DNA of 64,000 bases from an uncultured Bacteroidales bacterium (GTDB lineage Bacteria; Bacteroidota; Bacteroidia; Bacteroidales; P3), in the NCBI GenBank assembly GCA_944321735.1, contig CALUMK010000001.1:62001-126000 (forward strand), in the 5' to 3' direction. Position 1 is the stretch's first letter. Each line of letters starts with the position of its first letter. Of this stretch, positions 17,617 to 25,938 are shown in pieces. The notes under the pieces are model-generated. The model had not been told where the DNA came from. It searched no databases and worked only from the letters and a program-made list of their open reading frames with translations. Position numbers and translations under genes: made by a program.

Positions 17617-20214
17617 TTAATTATTTGTTCTCAATTCCAATTCGGCCCAGCGGGCGGAAATGGCAAGCAGTTCTATGTTGCGTTGTTTTTGCGGGGATGT
17701 CAGAATCAGATTTTTCAATTCATCGCAAAAGTCACAGATTTCTTTGTTTTTCCCTTCTTCAAAGCGTTTCAGGTAGTAGGCTGTGTTCCATAAATATGCA
17801 GGATTCCCCTCTTTGTGCATGATATGGAATTGCATAATCTTGTGCAGTATGGAGCGCGGCATGTTCCATTGTGAACAGAGCGAGATGAATTGATTCGCAT
17901 AGGATTTCACAAAGTCAAATTCGTTTTCCCAGGAAATGCTTTCATTGAAGATCGTGATTGCATTTTTGCTGGGTGGAGTATCTTTCGATTCTCCTTGTTT
18001 TGTGAATTTCTTCGCTTTGTCCTCGGCATCTCCGGCCATTTCTGCGGCTTTGGATATCGGGAACTTGGCATTTACCATGGCGATGCCGCCGGAAATGGAA
18101 ATATCTTCCCGTCCCGTATATTCCCGAAATGCAATCCGGATTCGTTCTGCAAATTTTAAGAGCTGATCCCATCGTCCAATGGCAAAGACATCATCCCCGC
18201 CCGCATATAATATATTGACATCATCTTTGAATTCTTCCCGAATAGTGTTCAATAAGCCGCTGAAGAAATAATCCAGCAGGAACGACAAGGTGGAGTAGGC
18301 AGAGAAGCTTTTGGATTCGTTTTCAAGTCCATTGATGAAGATGGCACCTAAGCCGTCAACGTCCATGCGTAGTACTCCTAAATAGGTGTCTCCAGCCAAT
18401 TGTTCGAAAGTCTTGTTCTGCGCCCCCTTGGTTTGTGCTTGTTTGTTGCCGCCGTAGAACAAGAAGCCGTAACTGGTCTTTTGTCCTTTGATACGGGCGT
18501 CTAAGAACTCAACATTGTTGATGCGTTTTACCAAGCTGACATCGGCCGATGTGATTTTCCGGAATTCGGCATTGTTGTCAATCAGTTCATTTTGGTCGAA
18601 AAGATAGCTGTAAGTATGGGCAATTTCTATTTCGCATTTCGCCTTGGAACCGAGATATGTTGGATGCATGTCTTCTTGGTACGTAATCACATAGTCGGCA
18701 TCTTTGAGAGTATTGCCAAGATTGCATTGATTTTTGACGGACTTTAATACATAGACGGCTTCATCCTTATTGTCCTTGTTGTCGAGTTTTTCGCATTTTC
18801 CTTCAATGCCGGTAACCGCGCAAGGTCTGTCATTGGGCGAAACGGCCTGTGCTGTAAAAAGTTCGTCGTATTTGTCAAGGATGATATTCTTGAAGCGCTG
18901 GTTTTTCTTATTTGTCAACTTCTCGGCAAGGCATTTCCATAACTGGCCTATATTTTCGTTGTCATTGCCGTCGAAGCAGAAAAATCCATTTTTGAAAGAG
19001 AATGCTACGTAATCCATGTTCAACAATAGTTGGCCATGATGCTCTTTCCATAGGAATTCGGCAAATTCTTTATCTAGGTCCGATAAGGCATTCTTGACAT
19101 CTTTAGTGTTTGGTAATAACATGTAGAATTTGCCGCCCGAAGAATAAACTACTTGGCCACGGGTTGCGTTAACTCGGGGGTCACGGACGATACGGTCGAT
19201 GACCGAATCGATGAGCAGTTGCAAATAGAAGGAGCGTCCTTTCAAGCTGACAGCCGCTTTTTGCGAGGATATATTGTAGATAAACTTCTGTATGCCCGAT
19301 AAATCTCCACCTACAAGTAATACCGGTGATATGCCATCTTTGATATGTAGTTTCTTATTGGTGTTATCCCATGACCAGTCCTCAGGATGTGTCGAATAAT
19401 GAATGTAGAAGCAATGGGCGAAAGCGGCAGTCGTCTTCAAGTGGTCGAAAAGACTCACATCGGACATATCATTGGTATTGGACGGGATACACCAAGTGTA
19501 CTTTTGCAAGAGATAGGTAAGACTTTCTGTAAAGCCTTTGTACGAATCGGTTGGGAGTTTGGGAAATTCCTCGCAGAATTCTGCCCATAGTTTAGCATAT
19601 CGCGCTTCGTTATAGCCATCCTCTATGGATTTTACGGCATGAGGGACTGTCTTTTTGTTGTCGCTGAATGAAAGGGATAGTGCCTTTAGCGGGAAAGCCA
19701 TATTGCCGTGAGGCGTTTTGTTATGGAGTGTTTTTATGACATTGAAAATAGAGTAGAGAGGACTTTTCTTGTATCGGTCTTTCCCCCAATTCAAGTTAAC
19801 GGTATTTGTTTCTTCGTTTTCGTGTTCAAGCGTGGTAGGATTTTGTCGGTCGATTCCTGCGCTCCACCAGTCGGCTAATGTGACGATTCCTTGCAATAGA
19901 GTCTGTGGTTTGTGGTGGTTGCAGGCTAAGTTGGCAATGGAATCTGTGCCGTTGTTGTCCCATATGTTCTGTCTGATGCCAGGAACGGAGTCCAATATGC
20001 CTTTGAATCGTTCAAAGAATTCATTGGTCCAGATTACATGTTGGTAGCCGAATCGCCCATGGTCGTTGACAGGACAGATGTCGTTGGCCAAGCGTTTTGA
20101 ATAATCGGACAATTCATTCCCTTTATCGGACAGTTTTTTGTCTGCTCTTTGGTAAAATTTGCCGATATCATGGAGCAAAGCCGCAAGGTATACGTGTTCT
20201 TTTACGTTTTCCAT
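17617..20214 (-). CDS. cas10: Cas10/Csm1, HD nuclease and cyclic oligoadenylate synthase
   Basis: 865 aa, the large subunit of the type III-A complex. The N-terminal HD domain has LLHDIGKFYQRAD with His15-Asp16 intact, so single-stranded DNA cleavage is expected. The first Palm-like domain holds LLVGGDLSGIQKFIY, and the middle has a Cys-containing segment (CAVTGIEGKCEKL) like the treble-clef found in Csm1. The second Palm domain has GVLRMDVDGLGAIF and the cyclase motif AGGDDVFAIG near residue 672, intact, so cyclic oligoadenylate should be made from ATP upon target RNA binding. This fits the two CARF effectors downstream. It starts 6 bp after cas6. Confidence 0.98.
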   Translation of the reverse strand: MENVKEHVYLAALLHDIGKFYQRADKKLSDKGNELSDYSKRLANDICPVNDHGRFGYQHVIWTNEFFERFKGILDSVPGIRQNIWDNNGTDSIANLACNHHKPQTLLQGIVTLADWWSAGIDRQNPTTLEHENEETNTVNLNWGKDRYKKSPLYSIFNVIKTLHNKTPHGNMAFPLKALSLSFSDNKKTVPHAVKSIEDGYNEARYAKLWAEFCEEFPKLPTDSYKGFTESLTYLLQKYTWCIPSNTNDMSDVSLFDHLKTTAAFAHCFYIHYSTHPEDWSWDNTNKKLHIKDGISPVLLVGGDLSGIQKFIYNISSQKAAVSLKGRSFYLQLLIDSVIDRIVRDPRVNATRGQVVYSSGGKFYMLLPNTKDVKNALSDLDKEFAEFLWKEHHGQLLLNMDYVAFSFKNGFFCFDGNDNENIGQLWKCLAEKLTNKKNQRFKNIILDKYDELFTAQAVSPNDRPCAVTGIEGKCEKLDNKDNKDEAVYVLKSVKNQCNLGNTLKDADYVITYQEDMHPTYLGSKAKCEIEIAHTYSYLFDQNELIDNNAEFRKITSADVSLVKRINNVEFLDARIKGQKTSYGFLFYGGNKQAQTKGAQNKTFEQLAGDTYLGVLRMDVDGLGAIFINGLENESKSFSAYSTLSFLLDYFFSGLLNTIREEFKDDVNILYAGGDDVFAIGRWDQLLKFAERIRIAFREYTGREDISISGGIAMVNAKFPISKAAEMAGDAEDKAKKFTKQGESKDTPPSKNAITIFNESISWENEFDFVKSYANQFISLCSQWNMPRSILHKIMQFHIMHKEGNPAYLWNTAYYLKRFEEGKNKEICDFCDELKNLILTSPQKQRNIELLAISARWAELELRTNN

Positions 20215-20220
20215 ATCAGT

Positions 20221-20904
20221 TTAGTCTTGATTCCTTGGTTTTTGAAAATGTATCGTCCCATGTCCCACACTGGCGCCTTTCCCAATCCCAATGTGTTCCG
20301 GAATGGAAACGTTGCATCTGAAAGACGCATTGAATGCTAGCATTTTTATGCCTTTGTGGTCGATAGGATATGGGGTTTCTAATTCTGTGATTCTGCAAAT
20401 GACTTTCTTGTCGAAACGAATGCCGACCCCTTTTGCAAAAGACAGGATATTTCCAACTAGGATGTTCTCCAGAAAGGTATATCGTTCTGCTTCGCTTTCA
20501 ATGGAGGTGTATTTCTGGAAGTTTTCTTGATTTAGTGGCGTCCAGCGTGAAATCTTGTAACAGAAGAAATCGTTCCAGACTTGCACGAGCACCATCTTGG
20601 GGAAGATAGCCTGTATTTGTAAATCTATTGGAGTGTCTCCCAAGATTACCTTTGAATCAAAGCGGGAGAAGAATTCCCCGATTGCATCAGTTCCTTGGGC
20701 AAGACAAACAATAGCAGCACAGCGATTGATTCGTTTGTATTGAATGAGCGGGTACGAATACCGGAAGCCGCTGTCAATGTGGTTATGGTATAATACGTTG
20801 TTGCTATCCAATGTGTTGATTACCATGCCTCGAAATAAAGGGATTTGGTAACTTTCTATCTCATTCTTGAATTGGATTTCTAGAATCCGTAGTTTGTCTA
20901 GCAT
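20221..20904 (-). CDS. cas6: Cas6 (Cas6b-like) pre-crRNA endoribonuclease
   Basis: Cas6 cuts the repeat to leave the 8-nt 5' handle. The protein has RGMVINTL, YSYPLIQYKRI, a helical LENILVGNILSFAKGVG, and the C-terminal glycine-rich loop IGIGKGASVGHGTIHF that marks Cas6. I chose the Met at 20904 (MLDKLRILEIQF, 227 aa). An in-frame Met at 21015 would add 37 residues unlike Cas6 (Phe/Cys/Arg-rich) and would put a perfect palindrome inside the coding region. First gene of the cas operon. The catalytic residue cannot be assigned by eye, since Cas6 active sites vary. Confidence 0.85.
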   Translation of the reverse strand: MLDKLRILEIQFKNEIESYQIPLFRGMVINTLDSNNVLYHNHIDSGFRYSYPLIQYKRINRCAAIVCLAQGTDAIGEFFSRFDSKVILGDTPIDLQIQAIFPKMVLVQVWNDFFCYKISRWTPLNQENFQKYTSIESEAERYTFLENILVGNILSFAKGVGIRFDKKVICRITELETPYPIDHKGIKMLAFNASFRCNVSIPEHIGIGKGASVGHGTIHFQKPRNQD

Positions 20905-20922
20905 AGAGTATAACCATTTATA

Positions 20923-20939
20923 CACGCCAGGTTGGCGTG
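20923..20939. promoter_or_regulatory. Palindrome before cas6, possible operator
   Basis: CACGCCA and TGGCGTG form a perfect 7-bp inverted repeat around 3 nt, 18 bp upstream of the chosen cas6 start. It could be an operator for the cas operon or a hairpin in its 5' leader. No regulator gene lies nearby and I found no well-matched promoter on this strand (TAACTTTA near 21000 is the closest -7-like site). Confidence 0.35.
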
Positions 20940-21259
20940 TGAGAGTGAAATCGTCATGCTGCCGGCATTGGCGAAATGGGGGAAAGAGACAGCGTAAAGT
21001 TACAAAAAAGATCAATAGAAAATATGTCTATGAATCTTTTTTTAGTTGTTTGGCATGGAATCCCTTTCTCAGAAGAGAATTCCGCAGTCATATGGAATAA
21101 TATAGCTTTTGGGTTTTGAGAAAGTGATTCCTGTGCCAGCTTTGCGCGCTTGGCTCTTTTCCGGCACTAATCCTTTCTCGCCTATGGGTTGGCGGTCGTG
21201 GATAATGTGTTGTCTTGATTCGTTTGGCGTTGGATAGGCTTTATTCTGATTCTTGTTGG
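20940..21259. other. Gap between the cas operon and the selenium cluster
   Basis: About 320 bp of low G+C sequence. It must contain the cas operon promoter, but no full consensus was found. At 21056-21082 GGAAT...ATTCC encloses TCTC/GAGA, a hairpin that could end transcription of the selenium cluster although no T-run follows. One weak small ORF lies inside and is listed separately. The composition change between the two neighbours falls here. Confidence 0.4.
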
Positions 21260-21263
21260 TCAT
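21069..21263 (-). CDS. Hypothetical small protein, doubtful
   Basis: 64-aa frame starting MTNKNQNKAYPTPNES. Its ATG overlaps the stop of the acetyltransferase gene (ATGA), the only point in its favour. The product is polar, has no recognisable domain, and lies in the composition-shift gap, so it may be chance. Confidence 0.2.
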   Translation of the reverse strand: MTNKNQNKAYPTPNESRQHIIHDRQPIGEKGLVPEKSQARKAGTGITFSKPKSYIIPYDCGILF

Positions 21264-21832
21264 GAATTGGGGCGTTCGTATGTGTCCTTATCCCCCTTGG
21301 CCGGGTTTCCTGCCACCGTCGAGTCGTCCGGGATGTCCTTGGTGACCACGCTGCCGGCCCCGATGATGCAGCGCTTGCCAATCGTGACCCCGGGGCAGAC
21401 GATGACCCCGCCGCCCAGCCAGCTGTCTTCGCCGATGCGGATGCTGTGGCTGGCTTCGATGGGCTTTCTGCGTTCTATGTAATCAAACGGATGTTGAGGC
21501 GTGAGCAGCTGGACCTTGGGACCAATCAGCACATGGTCTTCAATGTAGATGTCGGCCCCGTCCAGGAACACGCAATCGAAATTGATGAAGACGTTTTTGC
21601 CGATGTGGAGGTGGCAGCCGTAATCGCAATAGAAAGGCGGTGCTATGAAGCTTCCTTCACCTAAATCAGGCACCAATTCATGCAGCAGCGAATCGTAGCC
21701 CGGCCCGTGCAGGTAGCAAGCGTTGAATTTGGGCAGCAGGGATTTGGCCCGGTGCAGCAAGGCCTGCAATTCCGGATCTTGGATATCAGCCATCAGCCCG
21801 TTGCGGAGTTTCTCTCGTTCGGTCATAGTCAT
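21260..21832 (-). CDS. Hexapeptide-repeat O-acetyltransferase (maltose/galactoside type)
   Basis: 190 aa from the chosen start (MTMTEREKLRNG). The N-terminal helical part (MADIQDPELQALLHRAKSLL) and the left-handed beta-helix with hexapeptide turns (GKNVFINFDCVFLD, IGEDSWLGGGVIVCPGVTIG, IGAGSVVTKDIP) are typical of the Maa/LacA/NodL family, which moves acetyl from acetyl-CoA to a sugar. The likely catalytic His is in LLTPQHPFD. In-frame sequence upstream of 21832 lies inside selD and is not family-like. It follows selD by 13 bp as the last convincing gene of the selenium cluster. A link to selenium is not known; it may be a passenger. Confidence 0.88.
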   Translation of the reverse strand: MTMTEREKLRNGLMADIQDPELQALLHRAKSLLPKFNACYLHGPGYDSLLHELVPDLGEGSFIAPPFYCDYGCHLHIGKNVFINFDCVFLDGADIYIEDHVLIGPKVQLLTPQHPFDYIERRKPIEASHSIRIGEDSWLGGGVIVCPGVTIGKRCIIGAGSVVTKDIPDDSTVAGNPAKGDKDTYERPNS

Positions 21833-21845
21833 ATAATGAGGTTTC

Positions 21846-22880
21846 TTAATCCAAAACCACCGAGGGCGATCCTTTCTTGACCGAACCCACAATAGCCGCG
21901 TCCGGGAAATCCCCCTGCCGCAGTTCTGCCACGATGGCTTCCGCCACATCCGGTTTCACGCACATCAGCAGGCCTCCCGAAGTCTGGGCATCGCAGCAGA
22001 GCATCTTGCGTTCCACCGCCAACCCCTCGGCCACCTGCAATCCGGGACGGGCAAAATCCAGGTTCTTGAACGCCGCCCCCGGCACGCAGCCCGCCTCCAA
22101 CAGCTCCATGACACCCGGAATCACCGGAAGGTCAGTCGTATGGAAATGCAGTTGGCAGCCCGAAGCCATCGCCATCTTGTATGCATGGCCTGCCAGTCCG
22201 AAGCCCGTCACGTCCGTGGCGCAACGCACATGGTATTTCCGCATCAGTTCCGCCCCCTGACGGTTCAGCTTCTGCATCTGCGCCAAAGCCTTCTGGTAGC
22301 TCGATTCCTCGGCCATCCCCAAACGGTGCGCCGCAATCAGCACCCCGCAGCCCAATGCCTTGGTCAGAATCAGCACATCCCCGCCCTGCGCCGCATCGTT
22401 GGTGGCCAGATTCTTCGGGTTCACCGTCCCGACCACCGCCAAACCGTATTTAGGCACTTCGTCCACAATGGTATGCCCGCCCATCGTGAACGCCCCCGCT
22501 TCGTTGACCATTTCCTGCCCCCCTGACAAAATGTCGTGCAAGACCTCCAGGGGGATGCCTTCGGCAGGGAACAAAGTCAGGTTCAGTGACAGCAAAGGCG
22601 TTCCCCCCATCGCGTACACATCGCTCAGCGCGTTGCAGGCCGCAATCCGGCCAAAGGTCCGCGCATCCGAACAGAGGGGAGGGAAGAAGTCGGTGGTCAC
22701 TATCAAGGCTAAGTCATCCTGAATCTGATAGACCCCGGCATCGTCATGGGTCTCGATGTCCACCAAGATATGGTCGTTCTTGGGCAGAGGAATGTCCTTT
22801 AGCAAATCGCTCAACAGGCCGGCCGGCAATTTGGCCGAACAACCGCCTGTTTGCGTGGTCGATAACAAATCGAACTTCAT
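21846..22880 (-). CDS. selD: Selenophosphate synthase SelD
   Basis: 344 aa. Makes selenophosphate, the selenium donor, from selenide and ATP. The N-terminal catalytic pair is Cys14 and Lys17 in TGGCSAKL (Cys, not selenocysteine). DIETHDDAGVYQI, IVTTDFFPP, ACNALSDVYAMGG and the FTMGGHTIVD loop match the ATP-binding half; TDVTGFGLAGH and CDAQTSGGLL match the C-terminal half. Full length, active residues present. With yedF, the DUF3343 gene and mnmH in a tight run it supplies selenium for tRNA 2-selenouridine. No selA, selB or tRNA-Sec is in the window. Confidence 0.97.
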   Translation of the reverse strand: MKFDLLSTTQTGGCSAKLPAGLLSDLLKDIPLPKNDHILVDIETHDDAGVYQIQDDLALIVTTDFFPPLCSDARTFGRIAACNALSDVYAMGGTPLLSLNLTLFPAEGIPLEVLHDILSGGQEMVNEAGAFTMGGHTIVDEVPKYGLAVVGTVNPKNLATNDAAQGGDVLILTKALGCGVLIAAHRLGMAEESSYQKALAQMQKLNRQGAELMRKYHVRCATDVTGFGLAGHAYKMAMASGCQLHFHTTDLPVIPGVMELLEAGCVPGAAFKNLDFARPGLQVAEGLAVERKMLCCDAQTSGGLLMCVKPDVAEAIVAELRQGDFPDAAIVGSVKKGSPSVVLD

Positions 22881-22893
22881 TTTTTCCTGTGTT

Positions 22894-23133
22894 TTATTCG
22901 TTCTCGATCCGGAATCCGATGCCGGCTTCGGTCCAGAGCCTTCTCAGCAAAGCCTCGTCCGAAGCCCCGAATACCAGTTTCATTCCGCAAGGCGATTCCG
23001 GCGGGCCGAGCACCGTTTTCAATTGGCAGGCAACGCCTTGGCGCAGCGCGATTTCTTCGGCCCGCATCAGGAAACGTACCCCGTCGAACAAAGCTTTCCG
23101 GTTCATCGCGTTTTCTTTGGCTGTTTTGTTCAT
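22894..23133 (-). CDS. DUF3343 protein, putative selenium/sulfur carrier
   Basis: 79 aa. It matches the DUF3343 pattern: a helix (ALFDGVRFLMRAEEIALRQG), a variable middle, then PPESPCGMKLVFGASDE with a conserved Cys, ending in a short helix and strand. DUF3343 proteins are often encoded beside selD and yedF and are thought to deliver selenium or sulfur or to handle thiols; the exact role is not proven. It lies 4 bp after yedF and 13 bp before selD, so it is surely in the same operon. Confidence 0.75.
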   Translation of the reverse strand: MNKTAKENAMNRKALFDGVRFLMRAEEIALRQGVACQLKTVLGPPESPCGMKLVFGASDEALLRRLWTEAGIGFRIENE

Positions 23134-23137
23134 GAAA

Positions 23138-23881
23138 TCAAGGATGTACCACTTTGGGCATCGTCGAAAGCAGGCTCGCGATATGGTACATATTGCTGAT
23201 GCTGCCCACTTTCAGCTGGCCGCTCACCTTGTAGTATTCGGTGCAAGTGCCGCAGACAATGATTTTCACTCCTTTGGATTCCAGTTTTTGCAGAGATTCC
23301 AGAACCGGCGAACCTTCGATGGCCAATTTCACCCCTTCGTTATACAGGCATATGACTTGCGGAAGATAATCCAATTCCGGCAATACATTGACGTAGGATT
23401 TCATCAAGAGAGTTCCCAAGGCCTCTTCGCCTTGTCCCATATGCAAAGATTTGATAACCACCATATAGGGCAGGGGTGTATTCAGGTGTGCCGTTATATT
23501 GATTCCGGGCATTCCGTTGTTTCTCGTTTCGGGCATGGCTTGTGCTTTCGCAGCGGCCGCGTTTTTTGTCCCGTTTTCCGCCGTATTCCCCGTGCCGTTT
23601 CCCGGTTCGGCTGCTTCCGGATTGACCGAGCAAAAGTTCTCGGCCACAACACCTTCCTTCTTCTTTTCCGGTACAGTGAACGCTAAGATCCATTCCTCGT
23701 CCACTCTTGTTTCCTTGTAGGCGATGCCCAATTCCTTCAGGTAGTTCTTCAGGTTGCCGAACGGAATCTCCCCGTTGCCGACGATTTGCAAGGTGGAACC
23801 CGCTTCGGCCTTGTCCAAGGCTTGTTTGGTCTTGATCAGCGGAGCCGGACACGCCAGCCCCCGTACATCAATGGTTGCCAT
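23138..23881 (-). CDS. yedF: YedF selenium metabolism protein (TusA-like plus DsrE-like)
   Basis: 247 aa. The N-terminal TusA-like domain (1-75) starts MATIDVRGLACPAPLIKTKQ with the conserved CPxP Cys11. A low-complexity Ala/Asn/Gly linker (about 85-125) joins it to a C-terminal DsrE-like domain with VVIKSLHMGQGEEALG, ICLYNEGVKLA and VIVCGTCTEYY-like segments (residues about 135-247). This is the two-domain layout of the YedF family in selenium-using bacteria, thought to carry reactive selenium to SelD. It lies 4 bp after mnmH. Confidence 0.9.
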   Translation of the reverse strand: MATIDVRGLACPAPLIKTKQALDKAEAGSTLQIVGNGEIPFGNLKNYLKELGIAYKETRVDEEWILAFTVPEKKKEGVVAENFCSVNPEAAEPGNGTGNTAENGTKNAAAAKAQAMPETRNNGMPGINITAHLNTPLPYMVVIKSLHMGQGEEALGTLLMKSYVNVLPELDYLPQVICLYNEGVKLAIEGSPVLESLQKLESKGVKIIVCGTCTEYYKVSGQLKVGSISNMYHIASLLSTMPKVVHP

Positions 23882-23885
23882 GATT

Positions 23886-24923
23886 TTATAGTCTTTTATA
23901 TGTTTCTTCCTTGATTTCTTCTGCCATTTGCACCGGCACGCCCAGCCCTTGGTAGCGGAACAAGACCGGGCCTTTCCTTTTTTGCAGGGCGTACTGGTAG
24001 GTTTTGTCGTAATAGTCCATGGCCAGTGCGATAGCCGTCTTCAAATCCCCGTTTTCTATAGCTGAAATTCCCTTTTGAGCCACATCCAGGCCTATCCGGC
24101 GTTTGATTTTTTCAAAGCTGTCTTCCAGCAGCTTGCTTGGCATCGACCCGTATTCGGTCATGGCCCGTTGCAGTCGGGATTCTTTCGGGATGGTGAGGTG
24201 TATCATGGGGGAAGCATCCAGTAAATCATAGAATTCGCGCGGCATCGTCACTTTGCCGATATTGAGGCTTTCCCCTTCGCACCAGACAATCCGCGTCGGG
24301 TCCATTTTTTCCAATTCAAAATGCAGAAGGTTGGAGAACTGTTCGTTGTTGGGCTGTTCGCCTTGGCCGAGCCCGCCGAAAGCCGAGCCTTTGTGCCGAG
24401 CCATGCCCTCCAAGTCCAATACCTGTTCCCCTTGTTGCGCCAATGTCTTCAGTATCTCGGTTTTGCCGCAAAGGGTAGGGCCTCCCAGCACCACAAACCG
24501 CCATCCCCAGTCCAGCAAGTCCGAGAAAGACCGCCGGTATCCTTTGTAACCGCCCGGATATACTTCCAAATCCACGTTTTCCAGCCGTAGCAGCCAGGCC
24601 ACGCTCGCGCTCCGCATTCCGCCCCGCCAGCAATAGACCATCAGTTTCCCCTTCCGGCTTAGGGCTTTGCCTTGGCGCAGCATCCGGCTCAGTCTCGGCC
24701 CCACGATTTCCAATCCTCGCTCGATGGCCGCGAATTTGCCGCTTTTGGCATAAATCGTGCCTACTTCGGCCCTTTCCTCGTTGCTGAATAGCGGCAGGCT
24801 GTACGCTCCCGGCACATGGCCTTGCTGGTATTCGGCCGGACTCCGTACATCCACCCAGACGTAATCTTCGGTACGGATGATTTTCGATTTCTTTTCTTCA
24901 GGCGTATCCATAGGCAACTCCAT
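23886..24923 (-). CDS. mnmH: tRNA 2-selenouridine synthase MnmH (SelU)
   Basis: 345 aa. Exchanges sulfur for selenium at the wobble uridine of certain tRNAs using selenophosphate. The N-terminal rhodanese domain has DVRSPAEYQQGHVPGA and the catalytic loop YCWRGGMRS (Cys98). The C-terminal P-loop domain begins VVLGGPTLCGKTEIL (145-159), followed by LDLEGMARHKGSAFGG. The length and both active motifs are normal. This is the only selenium-consuming enzyme seen here, so the cluster appears to exist for tRNA modification. Confidence 0.96.
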   Translation of the reverse strand: MELPMDTPEEKKSKIIRTEDYVWVDVRSPAEYQQGHVPGAYSLPLFSNEERAEVGTIYAKSGKFAAIERGLEIVGPRLSRMLRQGKALSRKGKLMVYCWRGGMRSASVAWLLRLENVDLEVYPGGYKGYRRSFSDLLDWGWRFVVLGGPTLCGKTEILKTLAQQGEQVLDLEGMARHKGSAFGGLGQGEQPNNEQFSNLLHFELEKMDPTRIVWCEGESLNIGKVTMPREFYDLLDASPMIHLTIPKESRLQRAMTEYGSMPSKLLEDSFEKIKRRIGLDVAQKGISAIENGDLKTAIALAMDYYDKTYQYALQKRKGPVLFRYQGLGVPVQMAEEIKEETYKRL

Positions 24924-25104
24924 GGTTTAGTGCGGATTTTCCTTTCTGGCGGCATCCCGGTTTTTGTTGCATCCCGGCCTCGGCCTTTGTTGCAGCTCGG
25001 TCTGTGCGGCATCCCGGTTTCCTTTTGCCGGTGGGGTGGGGAAAGGGGGCAGTCTAAACGCTACGAATAGGCAATAATTCTCTGATAGAAACAGACAATG
25101 TTCT

Positions 25105-25758
25105 CTATAAGAACGGATTATTGTATTTCTCGTAGCCAATCGAGGTTCTTCCTCCATGCCCCGGACGTACCGTATAGTCGTCTTCCAGCATGAAAAGCCG
25201 TTCGGCAATGCTTTTCCGCAGCATATCCAAGTCTCCTGTAGGAAAATCCGTCCGCCCGATGCTGCCGTGGAAAAGCACATCGCCCGAGAAAACCGTCTTC
25301 TGATCCGGCCATACGTAGCAGACGCTGCCTTCGCAATGACCTGGCGTATAGCGGGTTTCCAAAAGTGTTCCGCCAAAACGGACGCATTCCTTGTCTTTCA
25401 ATGCCTTCAGCTCCTTGGGTACTTCCGCCATCGGCAACCCGAACGCGCTCATGCTTTTGATAGCGCCTTCCACCATCGGCACCGCCTTTTCGTGAAGTTC
25501 CAGCGGAAGCCCGTAATGCTGGCAGACCCGTGCCGCTCCCATGATGTGGTCGAAGTGCGGATGCGTCAGCAGGATATGCTCGATTTTTATCTGCTCTTTT
25601 TCCGTCAGCGAAAACAGGTTCTCGAATTCAAAGTCCTCGCAGCATCCCGGGTCGATGATGGCTCCTGCGCCCCCTCGCTGATAAAGCACATAAAGGTTCA
25701 TCTGTATCGGGTTGACCGGCATGCATTTCACAAGCCATTCATTCTGATTGTTTTCCAT
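25105..25758 (-). CDS. Metallo-beta-lactamase fold hydrolase, glyoxalase II-like
   Basis: 217 aa. The metal motif THPHFDHIMGA (HxHxDH), a later His in YTPGHCEGSVCY, the bridging Asp in VFSGDVLFHGSIGRTDFP, and the final PGHGGRTSIGYEK are all present. This is the YcbL/GloB-like group, which hydrolyses S-lactoylglutathione-type thioesters or related substrates. It is upstream of mnmH in the same direction with a 181-bp gap that holds short GGCATCCCGG repeats, so it may or may not be in the same transcript. Substrate unknown. Confidence 0.9.
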   Translation of the reverse strand: MENNQNEWLVKCMPVNPIQMNLYVLYQRGGAGAIIDPGCCEDFEFENLFSLTEKEQIKIEHILLTHPHFDHIMGAARVCQHYGLPLELHEKAVPMVEGAIKSMSAFGLPMAEVPKELKALKDKECVRFGGTLLETRYTPGHCEGSVCYVWPDQKTVFSGDVLFHGSIGRTDFPTGDLDMLRKSIAERLFMLEDDYTVRPGHGGRTSIGYEKYNNPFL

Positions 25759-25938
25759 TTTTTTTTATTTTTTTGAACCAATCGCCGCAGATGGGGCGCA
25801 ATGGCTGCTTTATTACGGTGTCTATTGTCTTCAGTCGCTTTGTACGTATCCCGCAGGCGGATCGTTCATTGCATGTCGCCATGTCCGTTCGTGTGCCACG
25901 GTATTAGTGAGCCACGGCTTGTTTGAAAGGGCTATTTA

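Noticed and set aside
24924..25104. Short GGCATCCCGG repeats as a small CRISPR or REP array
   Set aside because: Only two or three short imperfect copies, no regular spacing or stem structure.
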